Below, piece by piece: positions 9,289 to 17,304 of a stretch of DNA of 64,000 bases. Origin of the DNA: CAZFER01 sp964517495 (GTDB lineage Bacteria > Hinthialibacterota > Hinthialibacteria > Hinthialibacterales > Hinthialibacteraceae); the NCBI GenBank assembly GCA_964517495.1, contig CAZFER010000030.1, forward strand, positions 1 through 64,000. The letters run 5' to 3'. Each line of letters begins with the position of its first letter. Within the stretch, counting starts at the first letter, position 1. Below the pieces are notes generated by a model, which was not told the origin of the DNA, made no database searches, and saw nothing but the letters and a program-made list of their open reading frames with translations. A program made the translations under genes and the position numbers.

Positions 9289-10350
9289 ATGATCGTCGTT
9301 ATGAAACACGGGTGTACACAATCTCACATCGATGAGGTTATCAATGTCATCAAACAGGGAGGAGCCAGACCCATGATTAGCCAGGGAGAGGAAACCACGA
9401 TTATCGGAGTTATCGGGATCAACCACACCGTCATCCCCGAGGATTTAAGCCCACTCGAGATGGTTGACCGTGTTATCCCCATTTCCGCCCCTTACAAACT
9501 CGCCAGCCGCGACCTGCATCCCGATGATAGCATGTTCCGCATTTTGCCCCAAAACGGCCAACCCATGGAAATCGGTGATGGCCACCTGGGAATCATCGCT
9601 GGCCCCTGCACCGTCGAAAGCGAAGACCAAATCATGGCCGCTGCGCGTGGAATCCGCAAAGCCGGCGGCTCAGCCCTGCGTGGTGGAGCCTACAAACCCC
9701 GCACCAGCCCCTACTCATTCCAGGGCCATAAAGAGGATGCCCTAAAAATGCTGGCCACCGCCCGCGCTGAAACTGGCCTCGCCATCGTCACTGAAGCCCT
9801 CAGCATCGACCACGTTGATCTCATCGCCAATTACGCCGACGTGATCCAAATCGGCGCCCGCAATATGCAAAACTACCCCCTGCTCGAGGCTGTCGGCTCA
9901 CTCAACATACCCGTCTTGTTAAAACGGGGACTTTGTGCCACCATCGATGAATTCCTCCTTGCCGCCGAATATATCCTGGTGCGCGGCAATGAAGAGGTCA
10001 TCCTGTGTGAACGCGGCGTCCGCACCTTCGAAAGCGACACCCGCTTCACCCTCTCCCTGGGTTCGGTGCCCATCCTTCAGGAAAAAAGCCATCTCCCCGT
10101 CATCGTCGACCCAAGCCACGGCACCGGCAAAGCCAACCTCATCAAACCCATGAGCCGTGCCTCCATCGCCGCTGGCGCCGATGGTTTAATGATCGAAGTC
10201 CACCCCGATCCAGCACACGCCAAAGTGGATGGCGACCAATCCATCACTCTCGATTCATTCGAATCCATCATGGACGAAATCGAACAATTAGCCCCCGTAA
10301 TGGGAAAGATCCTAAATCGAAACAAACAGCAAGAACTAACAGCCGTATAA
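9289..10350 (+). CDS. aroF: 3-deoxy-7-phosphoheptulonate (DAHP) synthase, type I-beta
   Basis: 353 residues. It condenses phosphoenolpyruvate with erythrose 4-phosphate, the first step of the shikimate pathway, in the cytoplasm. ATG 9289 is chosen because GGAGG lies 6 nt upstream; the ORF extends upstream only into the terminator palindrome. Residues 1-70 are the ferredoxin-like regulatory domain found in Thermotoga-type enzymes, which mediates aromatic amino acid feedback in characterised relatives. The barrel carries GPCTVES (metal Cys107), RGGAYKPRTSPYSFQG (from Arg131), LLKRG and DPSHGTGK (metal His277). There is no fused chorismate mutase. Length fits the family (~340). It appears monocistronic, under its own promoter and attenuator, which would give two layers of end-product control: feedback on the enzyme and attenuation of the transcript. 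Confidence 0.95.
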   Translation: MIVVMKHGCTQSHIDEVINVIKQGGARPMISQGEETTIIGVIGINHTVIPEDLSPLEMVDRVIPISAPYKLASRDLHPDDSMFRILPQNGQPMEIGDGHLGIIAGPCTVESEDQIMAAARGIRKAGGSALRGGAYKPRTSPYSFQGHKEDALKMLATARAETGLAIVTEALSIDHVDLIANYADVIQIGARNMQNYPLLEAVGSLNIPVLLKRGLCATIDEFLLAAEYILVRGNEEVILCERGVRTFESDTRFTLSLGSVPILQEKSHLPVIVDPSHGTGKANLIKPMSRASIAAGADGLMIEVHPDPAHAKVDGDQSITLDSFESIMDEIEQLAPVMGKILNRNKQQELTAV

Positions 10351-10374
10351 AACAAGGTTAGGCCAACCCATACC

Positions 10375-10715
10375 TTTAACCCCAACGGGATTACATATGA
10401 TAGGGGGGACCGTCAAACTCGCCAACTCAACTTCTCTGTCACAATCTCGATGGATCAAGAAACTTTTGGGTAGCGAGAAATAAACCCCAAAGGGGTCAAA
10501 TATGATAGCCAGGGGCATTCGCCCCTGGAAAAAGTGTTCATACAAAAGGTTTCACCCTGTAAGGGTGACATAAGATAACCGCAACATGTTTATTTCGCCC
10601 TTACCTTCTGGACATATGTCACTATTTTCAGGGCCAGGAGATCATTGAATCTCACTCCCAGGGGCGTTGCCCACTGGCTATCTTATGTAACCCCGTTGGG
10701 GTAAAAAGCATGGAT
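10375..10715. repeat. Cluster of degenerate palindromic repeats
   Basis: At least four copies of one composite element: a CCCC-NN(N)-GGGG mini-palindrome, then ACATAAGATAG-like sequence, then CCAGGGGC...GCCCCTGG. Copies lie at 10379-10403, 10481-10529, 10551-10580 and, inverted, 10655-10711. The region has no credible ORF. Confidence 0.7.
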
Positions 10716-10767
10716 TCATCAAACTTCTGGGTAAAGCTCATGTCCACAAACCCCGGGGAGCATCGGC

Positions 10768-10812
10768 TTCCAGCCGGTGCGTCTCAATCGGGCTAACACG
10801 CACCGGCTGGAA
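10768..10812. repeat. 15-bp inverted repeat (hairpin)
   Basis: TTCCAGCCGGTGCGT (10768-10782) is perfectly complementary to 10798-10812, with a 15-nt loop. A poly-A run follows, so on the minus strand a U-run would precede it, not follow. It is next to another imperfect palindrome at 10823-10862 (TGGGTTA...TAACCCA type). Both look like dispersed repeat debris, not regulatory sites. Confidence 0.6.
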
Positions 10813-11060
10813 AAAATGGTGGGTTACGCCGTAAACAACACGGCTTTTAACCCACCCTACCGAACTCAAGGTCACTGGGACGGACTGGCGATCCCCAAGC
10901 CACATTTTACACGTGGAGCGACTCCACCAGACTCATCGTACCTCGCTACCGGAAAGGACCGGCCTATAGCAACTTTTACCATTTCAAAGTCTTGTTCCGT
11001 AACCGGCATGGTCGGCCATTTTTCTTCGGCCCATACTATACCAGCGGCCCTGTTAAATAC

Positions 11061-11507
11061 ATGTCCAACGTACGGGTGACCGATGATGCTCAATCATCCG
11101 AAGACCTTAGTGGATTTGCCGATTTCGATACCCCAGACAACCGTGAGCTGGTCATCCAATGGGATATGAGCGAGACTGGTATCGATCCCATCGACATCAG
11201 GCGTTATCACATCTATCTGATCACCCCCGAGAGTGAAAATGATGATGAAACATACTTTGCAGATACGAGAATTGGCGATATCACTTCGATTCAATGGCAT
11301 CCCGGCAATCCACTCATCGCCCCGCGATTCTCAAACGGTCCCCAATTCAACACCAGCTATAAATTCGCCATCTACGCATTAACCCACAGCGGATCACCAT
11401 ACGCCCATGGACCATTTGAGAACTCAGCATTTGTTGAATACTATCGTATACGAGAGCCAGAGGAAGCATTGAATAGATCATATCAACTCAAAGGAACGGA
11501 CCAATGA
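11061..11507 (+). CDS. Hypothetical Fn3-like domain protein, possibly a truncated remnant
   Basis: 148 residues from ATG 11061; the frame is open to ~10992 but no convincing ribosome site precedes either start. The segment ELVIQWDMSETGIDPIDIRR with later YHIYL and TSYKFAIYAL resembles a fibronectin type III-like beta sandwich. There is no signal peptide, so it may be the C-terminal end of a longer exported protein whose 5' part was lost among the repeats upstream. Its TGA overlaps the ATG of the next gene (ATGA), suggesting translational coupling. Function unknown. Confidence 0.45.
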   Translation: MSNVRVTDDAQSSEDLSGFADFDTPDNRELVIQWDMSETGIDPIDIRRYHIYLITPESENDDETYFADTRIGDITSIQWHPGNPLIAPRFSNGPQFNTSYKFAIYALTHSGSPYAHGPFENSAFVEYYRIREPEEALNRSYQLKGTDQ

Positions 11508-12835
11508 TATCGGTTAAACACCTCGTAGTTCCATTCATATTGTTTTATCTCACAGTGTTTTCTTATGCAGTCGAATACGACCGCTTGGGTGGGTGGGAAA
11601 GCGTAAAGTCAGAAGCAACCACTTATTTTTATGTACAACCCATTGATGGTGTATGGTGGTTCATTGATCCGGGTGGAAATGGATTTATCTCCAAAGGCGT
11701 TAACCATATTTCATATTTTGGCGATCATTCACCCGAATTAGGGTATTCACCCTATCGCCGCCTGGTGAGTGACAAATATGGATCTGCGGGAAAATGGGCC
11801 AAAGCAGCGGCTAAAAATCTGCGCCGATGGAATTTCAACACCGTAGGGGCTTGGTCCAGCGAGGCGATGTTCAAACAAGAGATGGCTTACACTGTTATCC
11901 TGAACATTGCCAACCAAGCTGGAGCGAATTGGGAGAAAGGTATCTTTCCCGATGTTTTTTCCCGCCGCTTTCAACAGGCTACCCGCGCCGCTGTGCGTGT
12001 TAAATGCCGCATGCTGAAAAATGATTGGCACTTGCTGGGTTACTTTACCGACAATGAATTACGCTGGGGGCCGGATTGGCGCAGCAAGAAAAGCTTGCTG
12101 GAGGATTACCTGCAATTCGACCGGGATTCAGAAGGCTTCAAACGTGCCATTCAATTTATAAAGGATAGATATGGCAAAGTGGAAATACTAAATAAAGCCT
12201 GGGGCATTGATGCCGAATCCTTTGGGGCACTCCCGTTGGCCATGCCCTTCCCCAAAAGTGAAGAACGCAGCGAAACCGAAGCCGGATTCCAAAAATTAAT
12301 AGCCGAAACCTATTTCCGCACATGCCGTGAAGAAATTCTTAATGCCGATCCCAACCATCTTATCCTGGGCTGCCGGTTTGCTGGTTATGCCCCCAAACCG
12401 GTGCTTGAAGCGGTTGGGCAGTATGTGGATGTAGTATCTTTTAACACATATAACGACACACCGCCACATGAAACCCTGGACCGTATTTATAAAATTACCG
12501 GCCGCCCCATCATGATCACTGAATTTTCTTTCAAAGCGATGGACTCAGGCTTACCCAACACCAAAGGGGCGGGCAATCCGGTGAAAACCCAGCAGGATCG
12601 TGCCAAACACTTCACTCAATTTGTTACGGAATTAATGAAAATCCCCTATGTCATTGGCTATCACTGGTTTGAATATACTGACGAACCTGCCGAAGGCCGT
12701 TTTGATGGTGAAAACAGCAATTTTGGATTGGTAAATATCAAAGACGAACCGTGGGAAATATTAACCAAAGAAATGACTCGCACAAATACCCAGGTCGAAG
12801 CCATTCACTTATCATCCAAAAAGGAGGATGAATAG
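11504..12835 (+). CDS. Secreted clan GH-A-type glycoside hydrolase (agarase-like)
   Basis: 443 residues, with a signal peptide (hydrophobic 6-20, ending near SYA). A TIM-barrel hydrolase is suggested by GGNGFISKGVNHI, YFTDNELRWG (acid/base candidate Glu185 after Asn) and PIMITEF (nucleophile candidate Glu340). This is the strand-4 and strand-7 glutamate pattern of retaining GH-A enzymes. The opening WWFIDPGGNGFISKG resembles bacterial beta-agarase-like proteins, but I cannot assign a GH family or substrate. It overlaps the preceding small Fn3-like gene by 4 nt. It probably cleaves polysaccharide in the periplasm or outside the cell. Confidence 0.7.
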   Translation: MISVKHLVVPFILFYLTVFSYAVEYDRLGGWESVKSEATTYFYVQPIDGVWWFIDPGGNGFISKGVNHISYFGDHSPELGYSPYRRLVSDKYGSAGKWAKAAAKNLRRWNFNTVGAWSSEAMFKQEMAYTVILNIANQAGANWEKGIFPDVFSRRFQQATRAAVRVKCRMLKNDWHLLGYFTDNELRWGPDWRSKKSLLEDYLQFDRDSEGFKRAIQFIKDRYGKVEILNKAWGIDAESFGALPLAMPFPKSEERSETEAGFQKLIAETYFRTCREEILNADPNHLILGCRFAGYAPKPVLEAVGQYVDVVSFNTYNDTPPHETLDRIYKITGRPIMITEFSFKAMDSGLPNTKGAGNPVKTQQDRAKHFTQFVTELMKIPYVIGYHWFEYTDEPAEGRFDGENSNFGLVNIKDEPWEILTKEMTRTNTQVEAIHLSSKKEDE

Positions 12836-13099
12836 TTAAAGTTCTCCTATTGACCAATTCGATGAGGACGTCCATATCCCCGTGGGAGCCAAGGGTAAAA
12901 TATTGTTTTTTACCCTTGAAAACCATAATACAAAAAATAGGGATGTTAATGATTAGCAAAATAAGGTATATCCCCCAATTTATGGAAGATAAAAATTCAG
13001 GGAAGAATTCCTTGATTATGCGATACATCAAATTCTCTCAATACATATTCGATGAATCATTACATAAATCCTATCCAAAATATTATTTAATAGAGTATG
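12836..13099. other. Intergenic region with no recognised feature
   Basis: 264 bp between the convergent GH-A-type and Gfo/Idh/MocA genes. AT-rich; an ORF at 12850-13173 lacks a ribosome site and mostly overlaps the end of the oxidoreductase. Confidence 0.5.
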
Positions 13100-14356
13100 C
13101 TATCCGTTTTTCTCATCAAACGATATCACCTTCATACATTCACCACCTTGAAGGGCGGACTGGTGAGCGATGATTCCTGGCACAGTATAGGCTAATGCCT
13201 CGATGACATCTATGGTGGGTTTTCGATCATGGATTAAGGCATCAATGAATTCATGTGTTAAAAAGGTATGCGATCCTTCATGCCCGCTATTATGCCGCAA
13301 GGGCGCAGGGAGTAAATCCGTTTTCCACCATTGTGGTTGCTCATAGTGCTCAAAACGCTGCAAGGTTCGTTCAAAGCCAGCATCATCGGTTTCCTTCAAG
13401 TCCCCCCGGCGGATAATAATCGGCCCCAGGCCATTTGGATGGTGACCATAAAAGCTCATTTTATTGCCAATCCATTCCGCCCGTTCACCCCCGCGATGCG
13501 CGCCTTTCCACCACACATTGACGCGGAAACCATGGCCACGGTCAGTTTGAAACATCGCCGATTCATTCCAGAAAGGATTGTTATAAGCGTTATCCTGCAA
13601 AATGGGATCATCATCCCCCCAGCCGTGGCAAACCACGTCCGTCAAACGTTCGCCAGTCACGCTGATTAAGTGAGCCGTGCAATGAGTGGGATAATGCATG
13701 GGCGCCATGCCATGCCGCCAAGTACGTTTACCGTTTTCAAAATAAAGGCTTTGCAATCCATCGTGTTGATATTCTGATTCACAGTAATAAAGGTCACCGA
13801 ATTTCCCTTTGCTATAAAAATTACGGGCGGAAATAGTGGACTGCTGATAATAGCTGGTCTCCGCCATCATGTAGGTCAAACCATAGGTTTTGACGGTATC
13901 ATGAAGTTGTTCAGCCTGTTCCATGGTGCCATAGGCTGCGGGAACCGCACTGATCGCGTGTTTGCCGTGTTTCATCGCCTCCTGCACATGCTGCACATGC
14001 AAGGGACCATCGGTAAATATAGCCACCGCATCGATTTTGGGATCCTTGACCAATTTTTCCAGGGAGGGATAACTTTTCGAGCATCCATAGGTTTTCATCA
14101 AACGTTCACGGCGTTCGGGCCGCAGATCGCTGATCGCTTCAACAATACAGTCCGGATGTTCATGCCATTGAAACGAACAGCCGAAACCGCCGCCGACAAC
14201 ACCGATGCGTACTTTTTTAGGTGAGGTGTCCACCGCCCAACCAGCCCGTGAGGCAAGCGCCAAACCAGCCAGTGAGGTCCCACCTGCCTTTATGAATTGC
14301 CTGCGTTTTGTGGTACTCGAATAATTTGAATGATCCGGACTATTAAAGTATTTCAT
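13100..14356 (-). CDS. Tat-exported Gfo/Idh/MocA oxidoreductase, catalytic lysine motif altered
   Basis: 418 residues from ATG 14356, with GGAGGCAGGAG just upstream. The Tat signal is TKRRQFIKAGG followed by a hydrophobic stretch ending in GWAV. The Rossmann domain follows (VRIGVVGGGFG). The usual Gfo/Idh/MocA EKP motif is replaced by SAVPAAYG, so the conserved Lys is missing; substrate handling may differ or catalysis may be lost. The C-terminal alpha/beta domain includes WRHGMAPMHYPTHC. It follows the next upstream Gfo/Idh/MocA gene after 19 nt and is surely co-transcribed with it. Family members oxidise or epimerise sugars with tightly bound NAD(P). Confidence 0.8.
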   Translation of the reverse strand: MKYFNSPDHSNYSSTTKRRQFIKAGGTSLAGLALASRAGWAVDTSPKKVRIGVVGGGFGCSFQWHEHPDCIVEAISDLRPERRERLMKTYGCSKSYPSLEKLVKDPKIDAVAIFTDGPLHVQHVQEAMKHGKHAISAVPAAYGTMEQAEQLHDTVKTYGLTYMMAETSYYQQSTISARNFYSKGKFGDLYYCESEYQHDGLQSLYFENGKRTWRHGMAPMHYPTHCTAHLISVTGERLTDVVCHGWGDDDPILQDNAYNNPFWNESAMFQTDRGHGFRVNVWWKGAHRGGERAEWIGNKMSFYGHHPNGLGPIIIRRGDLKETDDAGFERTLQRFEHYEQPQWWKTDLLPAPLRHNSGHEGSHTFLTHEFIDALIHDRKPTIDVIEALAYTVPGIIAHQSALQGGECMKVISFDEKNG

Positions 14357-14375
14357 CTCCTGCCTCCCTTTGGTT

Positions 14376-15530
14376 TTATATATCAATAACATTAATCCAC
14401 TGCTGTTCCTGGCTTGAAGTCAAGGCGGCATCCAGCACTGCTTGTGTTCGTGTCCCATCCTCTATATTAGGCCGGGTTGGTAGTTGGTGGATAATATGAT
14501 CGACAAAATTATACATACTGTGAATATGAAAACGCTCCCACCCGATGGTGTTTTTCGGCCCAGGCCAGCGCGCCGGTTTTGGGTAGCGGGCCACACATTC
14601 AATGGCTTTGTATCCCCGCATCCCACCATAGGTATCTTCCGGCTGCGTGGCATCATAATATTCCAGGTAGTTGGGTTGCATTAAATTAAAGCGAATGGCC
14701 CCTTTATCGCCGTGGGCTTCGAAGCGAATTTCATCCTGGCTGCCCGTCGCCATGCGTGAGGATTCCAGTGTTCCATACGCTCCGTTTTTCAATCGAAACA
14801 TCATAAGAGATACATCATCGACCTCAACCGGCATCATCTTTGAAGGATCATCATTGGCAGGCCGCTCCTGGATAAAGGTTTCCCCATGATGAAAAACCTG
14901 GTCAAATTCACCTAACAGATAGCGTGTCAGATCAACAACATGAGATCCCAAGTCAAATAACGCGCCTCCCGGCCCGCTTTTCTCCACATCCAATCGCCAT
15001 GAATGGGGCCGTTTAGGATTGATATATCCCGCATGAAGATAACACACCCGGGCACTGAAAAGCCGTCCCAGCGCTCCGGCTTCAACCAGTTCCTTGGCTT
15101 TGAGTATGGCAGGTACAAAGCGATATTGAAATGTCATTTGGGTAATACATTCGGGATGTTTTTGGGCACATTCATGCATCACGATAGCATCATCGAGATT
15201 GGTGGAGATGGGTTTATCCATATAAACATGCTTTCCATGTTCCAGCGCACTCAATAAAACGTCTTTGTGAAGATAGTTTGGTGTGCAACAGTTTATGATA
15301 TTTATATCATCTCGCGAGCATAATTCACGAAAATCCGTGGTTCCAAATGGATAGTTCCAATCCTCCATAGCTCGTTTCATACTGGTTTCGCTTTGGGTTG
15401 CCACGCCCGCCAGTTCGATTTTTGCGGGTGCTGGTTCATAGTAAAAATTGAGTGAGCGATACGAATGGGCATGCATTTTCCCCATAAAACCATGTCCAAC
15501 AATTCCAACACGCAATGTAGGTAAAGCCAT
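14376..15530 (-). CDS. Gfo/Idh/MocA family oxidoreductase (cytoplasmic)
   Basis: 384 residues without a signal peptide. The N-terminal Rossmann fold begins VGIVGHGFMGKMHAHSY, and the EKP position reads MDKPIST, keeping the lysine with Asp for Glu. The C-terminal domain has GGALFDLGSHVVDL, where the His is the usual catalytic position. It is probably a sugar dehydrogenase or oxidoreductase using NAD(P). AAGGAAGG lies upstream of ATG 15530. It sits in an operon between a 28-codon small ORF (12 nt upstream) and a Tat-exported paralogue (19 nt downstream), which would place two related enzymes in two compartments. Confidence 0.85.
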   Translation of the reverse strand: MALPTLRVGIVGHGFMGKMHAHSYRSLNFYYEPAPAKIELAGVATQSETSMKRAMEDWNYPFGTTDFRELCSRDDINIINCCTPNYLHKDVLLSALEHGKHVYMDKPISTNLDDAIVMHECAQKHPECITQMTFQYRFVPAILKAKELVEAGALGRLFSARVCYLHAGYINPKRPHSWRLDVEKSGPGGALFDLGSHVVDLTRYLLGEFDQVFHHGETFIQERPANDDPSKMMPVEVDDVSLMMFRLKNGAYGTLESSRMATGSQDEIRFEAHGDKGAIRFNLMQPNYLEYYDATQPEDTYGGMRGYKAIECVARYPKPARWPGPKNTIGWERFHIHSMYNFVDHIIHQLPTRPNIEDGTRTQAVLDAALTSSQEQQWINVIDI

Positions 15531-15542
15531 AAATACCTTCCT

Positions 15543-15629
15543 TTAACCAGTCTCTGCATTGACCACATGATTGATGAGGAACAAGAGTATAAATAATGCG
15601 GTTATACTCAATCCATTGAATTTATTCAT
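15543..15629 (-). CDS. Small 28-residue hydrophobic protein or signal-peptide remnant
   Basis: ATG 15629 is preceded by GGGAGGAAAG, the best ribosome site in this region, and the frame ends at TAA 15543-15545, 12 nt before the next gene. The peptide has one hydrophobic helix (LFILLFLI) and ends VVNAETG, like a signal peptide with its cleavage site. It could be a genuine membrane microprotein, a translational leader for the operon, or what is left of a truncated exported protein. Confidence 0.5.
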   Translation of the reverse strand: MNKFNGLSITALFILLFLINHVVNAETG

Positions 15630-15671
15630 ACTTATCTTTCCTCCCAAATTATCTTTCATTTTTGATTTAGC

Positions 15672-15701
15672 TTGACATGGTGTTCATTCATCCCATATCG
15701 T
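15672..15701 (+). promoter_or_regulatory. Sigma-70 promoter for the DUF4038-like protein gene
   Basis: TTGACA (15672-15677), an 18-nt spacer and TATCGT (15696-15701) in the divergent region, giving a ~65-nt leader to ATG 15771. Confidence 0.55.
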
Positions 15702-15770
15702 ATCATAAAGCGGACCATGATTTTATGCTTAATTAGCTGAAAACGTGATAAAACGATAGGAGAAATTCAT

Positions 15771-17150
15771 ATGAAACGCTGCCTTATCATTGCCTTAATA
15801 CTGACTGTGTCAGTGTGCTCAATGGCTTACGCTAATGAACCGGCGAACGGCCCATTGCGCATTGATCCGGACAATCCCCGCTACTTTAACGATGGTGAAA
15901 AGACCGTACTACTGACAGGTTCACATGTTTGGAACAACTTGGTCGATATGGCTCCAAGCGATCCTCCGGTGGTTTTTGATTTTGAAGGCTACTTGGATTT
16001 TATGGATAAATATAACCACAATTTCATTCGATTGTGGGCCTGGGAGCTATCTTCATGGGATACAAGAGGTAATCGTGAAAAACGGCTGCATACCGTGTGG
16101 CCTCATCCTTTTGCCCGAACCGGCCCTGGCAAGGCCTTGGATGGCAAACCCAAATTCGATCTCACCGAATACGATAAAACCTATTTCACCCGCTTGCGTG
16201 AGCGTGTGGAAGCGGCTGGCAAGCGTGGTATATATGTTTCAATCATGCTTTTTGAGGGATGGGGATTGCAGTTTTCACCCGACGCCTGGAAAAGCCATCC
16301 CTTCAATAAAGACAACAATATTAATGGCGTGAACGGGGACACGAACGGCGATGGAAAAGGCCTGGAAATCCACACGATAAACCCTCGGCAGATTCTTCAA
16401 TACCAGGAAGATTATGTCAAAGAAGTTATCGATACCGTCAATGATCTGGACAATGTGCTTTTTGAAATCTCCAATGAAAATCACCCCCCTTCCACCAAAT
16501 GGCAATATCACATGATTCACTTCATTGATGAATATGAAAGAACCAAACCAAAACAACATCCTGTTGGAATGACCTTCCAATATAAAGGTGGCAAGAATCA
16601 AACTTTATTCGATAGCCCGGCGGAATGGATATCCCCCAACGCAGAAGGTGGTTATCGTGATAATCCCCCTGCAAATGATGGCAGTAAAGTCATCTTGAGT
16701 GACACCGATCACCTTTGGGGGATTGGCGGAAATCAAGCCTGGGTATGGAAGAGCTTCCTCAGGGGTTTGAATCCGATCTTTATGGATCCTTATGATGCCG
16801 TCGTACTGCGAGATGTCCCCTTTGATCCTCAATATGATCCCATTCGGCGGAGTATGGGCTATGTGCTGAATTATGCTAAACGAATGAATCTTACCGCTGT
16901 GACGCCACAAAACGATTTAGCCTCCAGTCAGTATTGCCTGGCAGATAAAGGGAACGAATACCTCATTTACCTGCCCAAGGGAGATAAAGTTGAGGTCGAT
17001 CTTTCCAGCGCAGAAGGTAACTTTCAAGTTGAATGGCTTGAGCCAAGCCAAAACATCACCAAAGAAGGTAAATCAATCAAGGGTGGCAAAAAGCAAACAT
17101 TGACAAGTCCCTTTGGTCAAACCGACGCAGTGCTTTATCTAAAGAAATAA
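15771..17150 (+). CDS. Secreted apiosidase-like (DUF4038/DUF6298-type) glycosidase
   Basis: 459 residues; AGGAG lies upstream of ATG 15771. The signal peptide ends near MAYA. The N-terminal RIDPDNPRYFNDGEKTVLLTGSHVWNN is typical of the apiosidase-like TIM-barrel group (DUF4038, GH140 relatives). The acid/base candidate is Glu236 in FEISNENHP, and VILSDTDHLWG lies near the expected nucleophile position. The C-terminal ~90 residues form a beta domain (YLIYLPKGDKVEVDLS) like the putative collagen-binding domain that follows DUF4038. An Asp/Asn-rich stretch (DTNGDGKG) may bind calcium. Likely an exported exo-glycosidase on plant- or algal-type glycans; the exact substrate is unknown. Confidence 0.75.
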   Translation: MKRCLIIALILTVSVCSMAYANEPANGPLRIDPDNPRYFNDGEKTVLLTGSHVWNNLVDMAPSDPPVVFDFEGYLDFMDKYNHNFIRLWAWELSSWDTRGNREKRLHTVWPHPFARTGPGKALDGKPKFDLTEYDKTYFTRLRERVEAAGKRGIYVSIMLFEGWGLQFSPDAWKSHPFNKDNNINGVNGDTNGDGKGLEIHTINPRQILQYQEDYVKEVIDTVNDLDNVLFEISNENHPPSTKWQYHMIHFIDEYERTKPKQHPVGMTFQYKGGKNQTLFDSPAEWISPNAEGGYRDNPPANDGSKVILSDTDHLWGIGGNQAWVWKSFLRGLNPIFMDPYDAVVLRDVPFDPQYDPIRRSMGYVLNYAKRMNLTAVTPQNDLASSQYCLADKGNEYLIYLPKGDKVEVDLSSAEGNFQVEWLEPSQNITKEGKSIKGGKKQTLTSPFGQTDAVLYLKK

Positions 17151-17180
17151 AACAATGGTGCACAGGCAACTCGAGATTGG

Positions 17181-17222
17181 CCATAACATAACATAGGGCG
17201 AACACATAGGTTCGCCCCTACA
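17181..17222. repeat. Dispersed ACATAGGGCGAACA repeat, copy 1
   Basis: ACATAGGGCGAACACATAGG then TTCGCCCCTA: a small palindrome (GGGCGAA / TTCGCCC). Related copies lie at 22243-22281 and 53510-53541. Confidence 0.7.
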
Positions 17223-17304
17223 AATTGTAAAAAGACAATTTCTCTATGCCTGCAAGCACATTGTGCTTAATGTAAATGATTAAACAAATAATAGGTGGTA
17301 AAAG

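Noticed and set aside
10375..10862. Possible CRISPR array or tandem direct-repeat locus
   Set aside because: Copies are degenerate, differ in orientation and spacing, and have no uniform spacers; no cas gene is in the window.
12850..13173. 107-residue ORF after the agarase-like gene
   Set aside because: Overlaps the 3' end of the Gfo/Idh/MocA gene on the other strand and has no ribosome site.
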